Source: RXOA01 sp964547105 (lineage in GTDB: Bacteria > Bipolaricaulota > Bipolaricaulia > UBA7950 > UBA9294). From it: DNA of 53,853 nucleotides. Under the pieces are notes generated by a model. It did not search any database. It was not told where the DNA came from and saw only the letters and a list, made by a program, of their open reading frames with translations. Made by a program: the position numbers and the translations under genes. The stretch covers positions 1-53,853 of the forward strand of contig CAZJLO010000010.1 in NCBI GenBank assembly GCA_964547105.1, given 5' to 3'. How positions within the stretch are numbered: position 1 is the stretch's first letter; each line of letters starts with the position of its first letter. Of this stretch, positions 33,084 to 39,727 are shown piece by piece.

Positions 33084-33537
33084 GTAGCCCCTGTCTCCTC
33101 GGGGTCATCCATCAATGCAAATCGCACGAGGCAGTTTCCTTTCGAAACTGCACGAGGCAGTTTCCCGTCGAAACTGCATTGCGGTTCTGCCCACGCACAT
33201 CTCCCCGGATATCAATATCAGACGATACGCCGGTTCTGAACGATTGGCCATGCTGGACGACCGATTTGCGACCGGCTTCCGCCGTGGTTGTTGGGGGGGT
33301 GACGTCAGGTGAAAGGACCTCCTACTGCGGCAGGAAAGATGTCAAATGACAGTCCAAGATACCGTCTTTGGCAGGTGTCGGCAACCGAAAACGGCCGGAG
33401 GAGCTTGCCAGGAGGCGGTGTGCCGAACGCTTCGAGGCACCTTCCCGGCTTTAAGAACCAAGCTTGGAACCTGCTTGATCTCCTACAAGGCCCGCGATGC
33501 ATCGGATACTCTGCGGGCGATCGGAGGTGACCGCCAT
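33084..33537. other. 454-bp divergent intergenic region between regulator copy 2 and gdh copy 2
   Basis: No gene is evident. The left part holds the tandem palindromes at 33131-33177. Further right there is a TGTCA-AA-TGACA inverted repeat (33341-33352) followed closely by TACCGT (33360-33365), which may be a -10 box for gdh copy 2 with a long leader. GATACT (33505-33510) is another weak -10 candidate. GGAGGTGA at 33523-33530 is the gdh copy 2 ribosome site. Confidence 0.5.
33131..33177. repeat. Two tandem 21-bp palindromes at 26-bp period (operator candidate)
   Basis: GCAGTTTC-N5-GAAACTGC occurs twice, at 33131-33151 and 33157-33177, as part of a 26-bp direct repeat that starts CACGAG. Only the five central bases differ (CTTTC and CCGTC). 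The arms are perfect 8-bp inverted repeats in both copies, while the loops vary, so symmetry has been kept. Two dimer sites spaced about two and a half helical turns apart would suit a dimeric regulator such as the adjacent Crp-type protein. An RNA hairpin pair is an alternative. Confidence 0.7.
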
Positions 33538-34842
33538 ATGGCGATTCAGGATACACACAAGATGGTTGCCGACAAGCGCGTCGAGACGAGCATCAATCCC
33601 TATGAGATGATGCTTCAACAGCTCGATCTTGTCGAAAAGTACACGCAGATCGAACCCGGAGTGTGGGCCGTGCTCCGCAAGCCGGAGAGGGCGCTGGAAG
33701 TCAGCGTCCCGATTACGCGTGACGATGGCAAAGTCGAGGTGTTTGACGGATACCGAGTGCAGTACAACAGCGCTCGCGGTCCGTGCAAGGGTGGCATTCG
33801 CTACCATGTCGGTGTGACGATGGACGAAGTGAAGGCGCTTGCCGGGTGGATGACCTGGAAGTGCGCCGTAGCGGATGTTCCCTATGGTGGTGGCAAAGGC
33901 GGCATCGCCTGTGACCCGAGCCAGTTGTCACGAGGAGAACTGGAACGGCTCACCCGGCGCTACACGACGCGTATTTTCCCCCTGATTGGGCCGCAGCGCG
34001 ATATTCCGGCTCCCGATGTCAATACGAACTCGCAAGTGATGGATTGGATCGCCGACACGGCGGGGCTGCTGGCAGGACACGCTATTCCCGCCATCGTTAC
34101 CGGAAAGTCGCTCGAATGCGGTGGTGCACGCGGTCGCACGGCAGCAACCGGACGTGGCGTGACATTCATTACGCTTGGCGTGCTGCAGCGGATGGGAATC
34201 GACATCACATCGGCGCGAATCGCCGTTCAGGGATTCGGAAATGTGGGATCGATCGCGGCCAGGCTTCTTGCTGAAGCGGGGGCACGGATCGTCGCCGTCA
34301 GCGATGTCTCCGGAGCGTATTTCCGGCCTGAGGGCTTCAACGTGCCCGAACTCATCGAGTACGTAGCGACATCGCCCGGCCGCCTGCTTGCCGGATACGA
34401 CACGGCAGGCATGGAAGAAATCACCAACGACGAACTGCTCACGCTGGATGTGGATGTCCTCGTCCCCGCGGCGCTGGAAGCGCAGATTACGGCTGCCAAT
34501 GCCGGGGATGTCAAGGCGCGCGTCATCGTCGAAGGCGCGAACGGGCCGACGACGCCCGAGGCCGACTACATTCTTGGAGAGAAAGGCGTCTCCGTTGTGC
34601 CGGATATCCTCGCCAATGCCGGCGGCGTGGTCTGCTCGTACTTCGAGTGGGTTCAGAACATCCAGTGCTTCGCCTGGGAAGAGGACGAAACCAACCAGCG
34701 GCTTGGCAGAATCATGCACCGAGCACTGGGCGAAGTATGGACCATGTCCAAAGAGCGAGATATCTCGTTGCGGCTTGCCGCGTTCGTTCTTGGCGTGGAG
34801 CGAGTGGCCCAATCGGTTCGGATGCGTGGGTTGTTCCCGTAG
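33538..34842 (+). CDS. Glu/Leu/Phe/Val dehydrogenase, copy 2
   Basis: The 434-residue paralogue starts at an ATG with GGAGGTGA upstream; the frame is open much further 5' but that part is unconserved. Motifs are GPCKGGIRYHV, DVPYGGGKGGIACDP, the Rossmann loop VQGFGNVGSIAARLL, and NAGGVVCSYFEWVQN. The end of the cofactor strand, VSDVSGAY, differs from copy 1 and may change NAD/NADP preference. An extra N-terminal segment (DTHKMVADKRVETSINPYEM) makes it slightly longer. It is divergent from regulator copy 2 across the tandem palindromes. Confidence 0.94.
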   Translation: MAIQDTHKMVADKRVETSINPYEMMLQQLDLVEKYTQIEPGVWAVLRKPERALEVSVPITRDDGKVEVFDGYRVQYNSARGPCKGGIRYHVGVTMDEVKALAGWMTWKCAVADVPYGGGKGGIACDPSQLSRGELERLTRRYTTRIFPLIGPQRDIPAPDVNTNSQVMDWIADTAGLLAGHAIPAIVTGKSLECGGARGRTAATGRGVTFITLGVLQRMGIDITSARIAVQGFGNVGSIAARLLAEAGARIVAVSDVSGAYFRPEGFNVPELIEYVATSPGRLLAGYDTAGMEEITNDELLTLDVDVLVPAALEAQITAANAGDVKARVIVEGANGPTTPEADYILGEKGVSVVPDILANAGGVVCSYFEWVQNIQCFAWEEDETNQRLGRIMHRALGEVWTMSKERDISLRLAAFVLGVERVAQSVRMRGLFP

Positions 34843-34882
34843 GGGCTCGGGGCCAAGCGACCGAAGCCGGTCGGATACCCAC

Positions 34883-35476
34883 ATGAAAACGGGAATCCCA
34901 AGCGCATTCCTACCTCCTGAAATCAGGGGAATCGCCGTAGTAACCGATGCGCTGAGTGAGTGTGCTCGGCGCATCGGCTGTGGCGATGATGACTTTCTCG
35001 ATCGGTTGTCGCGGGGAGATCACGCTTCCCACAGTCAGCTCCGCTACGCAACGGCGAAACGTCTTGCGGAGCATCTTGGGCGGCTTGGCGGGGGGATGTG
35101 CGGGGTGTTTGTCTATGGGAGCACGATGACGGATCAAGCAGTTGCCTGTTCGGACATTGACCTTCTTGTGGTCCTTGAGCACAAGTCCGATCAGGCAGTG
35201 GCGCTGATCGGCAGGATCGATCTTGCACTAAGTGCGGGATTTCGATCGGTTCTGCCGGCGTGCCGAACGCCGGACTCCCTGCTGGATGTCCACCTGCTGG
35301 ACGTAGATGAAGTTCAAACCCGTCGCGGATACGGCGCCGTCCTGAACTCCGTTCAGGCGAACCCGGTTTGTCTGTGGCGGACCACTCCTAGAGTCAGAGA
35401 GGGGCTCCGTGAGAATCGGAGCCCCTCCGACATCCGGTTGCCGCAGACACAAGCCGATCATCTTCTCTCTCGCTAG
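34883..35476 (+). CDS. Nucleotidyltransferase-fold protein (MNT-like)
   Basis: A 197-residue protein with the polymerase-beta nucleotidyltransferase signature VYGSTMTDQAVACSDIDLLVV (about residues 76-96), that is, the GS of the active-site helix and the two catalytic Asp of SDIDLL. A third acidic candidate lies in LLDVHLLDVDEV. The N-terminal 70 residues are helical and unrecognised. Such proteins transfer nucleotides to proteins or small molecules and often pair with HEPN toxins, but no HEPN gene is adjacent. There is no good ribosome site. The last ~25 residues are encoded by a strong hairpin (35399-35427), and the stop overlaps the converging phosphoesterase gene, so the natural C-terminus may have been lost. 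Confidence 0.68.
   Translation: MKTGIPSAFLPPEIRGIAVVTDALSECARRIGCGDDDFLDRLSRGDHASHSQLRYATAKRLAEHLGRLGGGMCGVFVYGSTMTDQAVACSDIDLLVVLEHKSDQAVALIGRIDLALSAGFRSVLPACRTPDSLLDVHLLDVDEVQTRRGYGAVLNSVQANPVCLWRTTPRVREGLRENRSPSDIRLPQTQADHLLSR
35399..35427. terminator. 11-bp GC-rich stem-loop inside the 3' end of the nucleotidyltransferase gene
   Basis: GAGGGGCTCCG and CGGAGCCCCTC pair perfectly around TGAGAAT. A smaller hairpin CCTGAAC-TCC-GTTCAGG (35341-35357) precedes it. It lies 45 bp beyond the stop codon of the converging minus-strand phosphoesterase, for which it is probably the terminator. No T-run follows on either strand. Confidence 0.55.
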
Positions 35477-36459
35477 TCCGCGTTAACGTACAACTGTGTC
35501 ATCTTGCTCGGATCTTCAACATCGAACTGGACGAGGCTCAGAACATTGAGGTGGGTCTGGCTGCCGGGATTGACACAGATTGTCCCGCCAAGTTGGTCTT
35601 TGTAGCTTCCGATGACGGCGGACTCGTGGCAATGACCACACAGCACTAGGTACGGCTGCGTTCGCTCGATAAACCGGCGGATCTCGGAGCTTCCGACATG
35701 TTCGTTGCGGCGCAGGCGATCCACCGAGCCAAGGGGGCCGGCGAGATCAAGCTGTGTGCCGTAGGGTGGGCTGTGGAACAGGTGAATGGTTCTTGCCGGG
35801 TCGTATGAAATCGCTCTTGTCCGGTCGGCCGAGCTTGTGGCGGCGTGTTGCATGAACGCGTCGAATCGCGTGAGATCATCGGCGATGGTTGTCCGGGTTC
35901 CGCTTTCGGCGGGCGCAACGGAATGAAAGCCGGACTCGAACACATCGGCACAAGGATCCATTCCCGCAGGCCGAAGTTGTAGTCCATTGTCGTATTTCAC
36001 CCAATCCATCAGCAATCCGGCACCGGGCGGCACATACGGATATCCGCATACATAAAGCATCGAAACATCATCGGGGAAGAATCTCTTCATCTGCCGGGTT
36101 TCCCGGAGTTCGACCAAGCGATCGTTGATCAGGTGGAAGTTGGGCATGCGCCGGTCGAACGCGAGCAACACATCTTCGTTGGCGCGCCGGTCATCGTTGC
36201 CCATGATGACATAGATGTCCGTGTGGCGATGGTCGACAAGAAACGAGTCGAACAGCGGGATAAAATCGTGCTGAAAGAAACTGCGCTGAAGGGCTACTCC
36301 ATCGCTGCTTTCTTCAGGCGTGCTTTCCAGAGTGGCGGAAGGCGCCAAGTCGCCCGAGATGAACAACGATGTCGCTTTCCATGTGGAGGCGACACGCAGA
36401 AGGAGTTCGTAGACACGGATGTTGCCATGGATGTCGGTGACAGCAATTGCCTGCATCAT
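35473..36459 (-). CDS. Calcineurin-like metallophosphoesterase
   Basis: The 328-residue phosphoesterase has the dinuclear metal motifs in order: AVTDIHGNI (D-x-H), ISGDLAP (GD), VIMGNDDRR (GND), LFHSPPYG (H) and LVLCGHCHES (GH-x-H). It ends with CVNPGSQ. It hydrolyses a phosphomonoester or diester of unknown identity. Two starts are possible: ATG complements at 36457-36459 and at 36466-36468. The later one was chosen because a TTGACA/TACCCT promoter sits so close that transcription should begin between them, making the message nearly leaderless. It is divergent from gdh copy 3. Confidence 0.88.
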   Translation of the reverse strand: MMQAIAVTDIHGNIRVYELLLRVASTWKATSLFISGDLAPSATLESTPEESSDGVALQRSFFQHDFIPLFDSFLVDHRHTDIYVIMGNDDRRANEDVLLAFDRRMPNFHLINDRLVELRETRQMKRFFPDDVSMLYVCGYPYVPPGAGLLMDWVKYDNGLQLRPAGMDPCADVFESGFHSVAPAESGTRTTIADDLTRFDAFMQHAATSSADRTRAISYDPARTIHLFHSPPYGTQLDLAGPLGSVDRLRRNEHVGSSEIRRFIERTQPYLVLCGHCHESAVIGSYKDQLGGTICVNPGSQTHLNVLSLVQFDVEDPSKMTQLYVNAD

Positions 36460-36469
36460 GTCGATCATC

Positions 36470-36497
36470 AGGGTATCCGCGATTGGATCGCTGTCAA
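36470..36497 (-). promoter_or_regulatory. Predicted phosphoesterase promoter with consensus -35
   Basis: On the minus strand a perfect TTGACA (36492-36497) is 16 bp from TACCCT (36470-36475). The predicted start of transcription falls a few bases before the ATG at 36459, and no ribosome site is present. Confidence 0.5.
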
Positions 36498-36570
36498 CCC
36501 GACGGCGGTTTGAGGAAAGAAACCGCGGCCGATCGAGGAGATAGATCAGAGAGATGCTACGGAGGTTTCG

Positions 36571-37836
36571 ATGGGACATGTGACAGCGAACGTGTATCAG
36601 ACCGTGATCAGTCAATTTGAACACGCCGCCGACAAGATGGGCCTGGATCCGGATGTTCGGAAGATCCTCGCCCATCCGACGAATGAGATCATCGTCCACT
36701 TCCCGGTGAAGATGGATGACGGCAAAGTGGAAATGCTCACGGGATACCGCGTTCAGCACAACGACGCCCGCGGGCCGTTCAAAGGCGGATTGCGGTTCCA
36801 TCCGGCGGTGGAGATCAACGAGGTCCGGGCACTGGCGACATGGATGACATGGAAGGCGGCGATTGCCGACATTCCGTTTGGAGGGGCGAAGGGTGGGATC
36901 CAGTGTGATCCGCACAACTACTCCAAGGGCGAACTCGAGCGGATCTCGCGTCGATTCGCGTTCGCCCTCGGCAGCAACATCGGGCCCGAATACGATATTC
37001 CCGCACCGGATGTCAACACCAATGCGCAGATCATGGCGTGGATCCTTGACACGTACCTTTCCACGCTCCCGCCGCAAGAACGGTTCCGTTCGGTGCACGT
37101 GGTGACGGGGAAGCCGGTCGAGGCTGGAGGCAGTGTCGGCCGGGACAAAGCCACGGGACAGGGAATCGTGTTCGTGGTCGAGGAGTGGGCGAAGACCTGC
37201 GGTGTCGACCTGGCTCGGGTTTCCTACATCGTCCAAGGATTCGGGAACGTTGGATCGTGGGCGGCAAGACTTCTTGCGCCGCTCGGATCGCGCTTGACGG
37301 CGGTCGAGGACCACACCGGGGCGATTCACAACCCCGAAGGGATCGACGCCGAGACATTGACCCGGTACGTTGCCGAGCATGGCGGCGTCCAAGGGTATCC
37401 CGAGGCGGCGTCGGTGTCTCATCAAACATTCCTCGCCACCCAAGCTGATATCTTCATCCCCGCGGCGCTGGAGCATCAGATCACCGCGGAAACGGCACCG
37501 CTTCTCCAGGTCCGGTTGGTTGCCGAAGGAGCGAACGGTCCCACCGATCTGGACGGAGATCGAATTCTCGCTCAGCGCGGGATCGATCTTCTTCCCGATG
37601 TTCTCTGCAACGCCGGCGGCGTTGTTGTCAGCTACTTCGAATGGCTTCAGAACAAGCGCAGCGAATTCTGGGAGCTTGATGAGGTCGATGCGAAGCTGCG
37701 GCGCCGGATGGGTTCGGCGTACCGTGCCGTGCTTGATGCGGCAGCCGAGTTTGACGTCGATTGGCGCACGGCGGCCTACGTGGTTGCTCTGCGCCGGCTG
37801 GAGAACGTCTACACCCAGCGTGGGATTTTCCCCTAG
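36571..37836 (+). CDS. Glu/Leu/Phe/Val dehydrogenase, copy 3
   Basis: This 421-residue paralogue has a good ribosome site (GGAGGTTTCG) before the ATG. Motifs are GPFKGGLRFHP, DIPFGGAKGGIQCDP (Gly-Ala in place of the Gly-Gly of copies 1 and 2), VQGFGNVGSWAARLL and NAGGVVVSYFEWLQN. The cofactor strand ends VEDHTGA, different from both others. It is most like the bacterial NAD-type enzymes used for catabolism, as I judge by eye. The gene is divergent from the metallophosphoesterase and is followed 121 bp later by the AlaX-like gene. Confidence 0.94.
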   Translation: MGHVTANVYQTVISQFEHAADKMGLDPDVRKILAHPTNEIIVHFPVKMDDGKVEMLTGYRVQHNDARGPFKGGLRFHPAVEINEVRALATWMTWKAAIADIPFGGAKGGIQCDPHNYSKGELERISRRFAFALGSNIGPEYDIPAPDVNTNAQIMAWILDTYLSTLPPQERFRSVHVVTGKPVEAGGSVGRDKATGQGIVFVVEEWAKTCGVDLARVSYIVQGFGNVGSWAARLLAPLGSRLTAVEDHTGAIHNPEGIDAETLTRYVAEHGGVQGYPEAASVSHQTFLATQADIFIPAALEHQITAETAPLLQVRLVAEGANGPTDLDGDRILAQRGIDLLPDVLCNAGGVVVSYFEWLQNKRSEFWELDEVDAKLRRRMGSAYRAVLDAAAEFDVDWRTAAYVVALRRLENVYTQRGIFP

Positions 37837-37957
37837 AATCGGAATCCGGACTTGCGCAGCGCTCGAACTCGCTGGTCCCGGCGGCTTCCTTCGTGCCGCG
37901 CGAGGTCCGGCGAGCCGACGGCGTAGCGGGCAAGAGGAAGGGAAGAAAGGACAACCG

Positions 37958-38416
37958 ATGCTCAACAACTCCGCATTGCCCCGGATGCATACCGCCGAAC
38001 ACCTCCTCTCGGCGGTGATGACCGCAAGATTCGGCTGCCCGCCGCCGATTGAGACCCATCTCGGCGAGCGCAAGTCGAAGTGCGACTACCACGTGCCTCA
38101 TCCGGTGGACGACGGTGAAATGGAAGCCGTCGAGTCGGAGATCAATCGGATCATCGCCTCCGATCGATGCGTTACGTGCCGCGAACTCTCTCGCGAAGAC
38201 GCGAAGCATACGTTCGATCTGACACGCGTTCCGGGAGATCTGGACACGATTCGCATCGTAGCGATCGAGGGGATCGACGAGACGCCTTGCATCGGACAGC
38301 ATGTCGAACGCACCTCGCAGCTCGGGCTGTTCTCGATTCGAAGCCACGATATGCGTTCGTCAGAGATCGTCCGCATTCGTTTCGGGTTGGAGGCGGCTTC
38401 GGCGGATTCCGTATAG
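37958..38416 (+). CDS. AlaX-type tRNA-editing domain protein
   Basis: A free-standing editing domain of 152 residues related to the second additional domain of alanyl- and threonyl-tRNA synthetases. It has both zinc motifs: HTAEHLL (H-x3-H) and CIGQHVERTSQLG (C-x3-H). Such proteins hydrolyse mis-acylated tRNA, usually Ser-tRNA-Ala. The protein is short, with no N-terminal OB-like extension, as in the smallest AlaX class. The ATG has GAAAGGA upstream. Its stop is three bases before an Illumina-adapter-like 16-mer, so sequence beyond it may not be contiguous in the genome. Confidence 0.86.
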   Translation: MLNNSALPRMHTAEHLLSAVMTARFGCPPPIETHLGERKSKCDYHVPHPVDDGEMEAVESEINRIIASDRCVTCRELSREDAKHTFDLTRVPGDLDTIRIVAIEGIDETPCIGQHVERTSQLGLFSIRSHDMRSSEIVRIRFGLEAASADSV

Positions 38417-38419
38417 CGG

Positions 38420-38435
38420 GACGCTCTTCCGATCT
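38420..38435. other. 16-base match to the 3' end of an Illumina adapter
   Basis: GACGCTCTTCCGATCT is, from memory, identical to the last 16 bases of the Illumina universal adapter. A 16-base match by chance in about 54 kb is improbable. The site falls between two convergent genes, so no frame is broken. Confidence 0.5.
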
Positions 38436-38476
38436 TCAAGCGTGGTGCAGGCACTGCTGCGCCCGGATTCTGCGCA

Positions 38477-39019
38477 TCAGGGAGCTAGATCGATCACATC
38501 GATCTGCATGGTGGCAAGATCGACGATCGCCGCCGTTGCCCGCCCGGTAAGCCAGCCGCACGCTTCGCCGGGGTTCAAGATTGACGGACTCCGTGTCGAA
38601 GCCGGCCTCCCTTCGGCGAATACGTTCGAGGCTGAGGCGCTTCGGCGTACATCGATGCGATGCGTGTGTCCGTACACGATGAGGTCGAATTGCCCGCTCT
38701 CGGCGAGCGGATCAATCGAACGCGGCTGATGCATCAGCACAATATTCCGACCGCCGAGGCTGAATGTGTGGTACTCACCGAAGAATGTGCCGACATCCAG
38801 TCTGGCGAACCGCTCCGTCAAGTAAAGGCGATCTCCGTCATTGTTGCCGAACACGGCGATCAGAGGGCAGGCAAGGAGGGAGAATGCTTCGGCGACAATC
38901 GGCGACACCAAATCACCCGCATGCAACACAGTTTCAGCGCCGACCTCGCTGAAGCGAGAAACCGCCGCTGCGATCATCGGCAGCCGATCGTGCGTGTCGG
39001 AAAGGACTCCGATTCTCAT
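38477..39019 (-). CDS. YfcE family metallophosphoesterase
   Basis: This 180-residue small phosphoesterase is of the YfcE/MJ0936 type: MRIGVLSDTHDRLP (D-x-H), LHAGDLVSP, AVFGNNDGDR, VLMHQPRS and IVYGHTHRID in order, ending in SILNPGE. The substrate is unknown; related proteins cleave phosphodiesters in vitro. It starts at the ATG complement 39017-39019 with GGAGG upstream, overlapping the yggS stop by four bases, so it is translationally coupled to that gene. Confidence 0.9.
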   Translation of the reverse strand: MRIGVLSDTHDRLPMIAAAVSRFSEVGAETVLHAGDLVSPIVAEAFSLLACPLIAVFGNNDGDRLYLTERFARLDVGTFFGEYHTFSLGGRNIVLMHQPRSIDPLAESGQFDLIVYGHTHRIDVRRSASASNVFAEGRPASTRSPSILNPGEACGWLTGRATAAIVDLATMQIDVIDLAP

Positions 39020-39714
39020 TCCGGAACCTCCGCGCGCTGTCTGGGACCGAAGAGCGCCGTGCCGATCCGAACCGATGTCGCGCCCTCGTCGATTGCGATC
39101 GGATAGGAATCGCTCATTCCCATGGACAGGATCTCGATGGGTGCGTCGGGAGCCGCGGCGCGAAGAGACACGAACTCCTCGCGGGCAACGCGGAACCAGG
39201 GACGGATTTCCTCCGGAGACGAGGTCACCGGCCCCATCGTCATCAGGCCGCATATCCGGACGTGATTCAGTGCCAGCAACTCGCGGGCAAGCGGCTCGAC
39301 ATCCCCGGGGAGCACGCCGGATTTTCCCGGTTCGGCGGCGCTGTTGAGCTCGATCAAGATGTCCTGCGTTTTGCCGAGTTCCCGGCTGCGTTTGTCCAAC
39401 TCCGCAGCAAGGCGAATCGAATCCACTGTCTCGATCAGATCGAACAGTTCGACAGCGCGCTTCGCCTTGTTCCTCTGTAGGTGACCGATCATGTGCCAGC
39501 GAACGCCGGGGCGATCGCCGATTTGCCGGCGCATGTGCTCGGCCTCCTGCATGTAGTTCTCACCGATGATGCGGACACCGGCAGCAAGTACCTGTTCGAC
39601 CTCGTCAGCCGACCGCATCTTGGCCGCCGCCACAAGGGTCACGGATTCCGGAAGGAGACTGAGAATCCGGCGAACATTGGTCGTGATATCGTGTGGCTGT
39701 CTGTTACCCATCAT
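39016..39714 (-). CDS. yggS: YggS family pyridoxal phosphate homeostasis protein
   Basis: The 232-residue TIM-barrel protein carries the PLP lysine in LVAAAKMRSADEV, the IGENYMQEA loop, WHMIGHLQRNKAK, and the phosphate-binding end MGMSDSYPIAIDEGATSVRIGTALFG. YggS binds PLP without known catalysis and balances B6 and amino-acid pools. Starts at GTG 39720, ATG 39714 and ATG 39711 are all in frame; 39714 fits GAGAGGTG best. It lies 13 bp after the ABC-F gene and overlaps the downstream phosphoesterase. Confidence 0.93.
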   Translation of the reverse strand: MMGNRQPHDITTNVRRILSLLPESVTLVAAAKMRSADEVEQVLAAGVRIIGENYMQEAEHMRRQIGDRPGVRWHMIGHLQRNKAKRAVELFDLIETVDSIRLAAELDKRSRELGKTQDILIELNSAAEPGKSGVLPGDVEPLARELLALNHVRICGLMTMGPVTSSPEEIRPWFRVAREEFVSLRAAAPDAPIEILSMGMSDSYPIAIDEGATSVRIGTALFGPRQRAEVPE

Positions 39715-39727
39715 CGGCACCTCTCAC

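Noticed and set aside
33125..33177. Two-copy repeat as a minimal CRISPR array
   Set aside because: The unit is a tandem 26-bp repeat with only a 5-bp variable centre; there are no spacers of normal length and no cas genes.
35473..38073. An 866-residue minus-strand frame running from the metallophosphoesterase back through all of gdh copy 3
   Set aside because: Only the last ~328 residues match a family. The rest is the antisense frame of gdh copy 3, kept open by GC-rich codon use.
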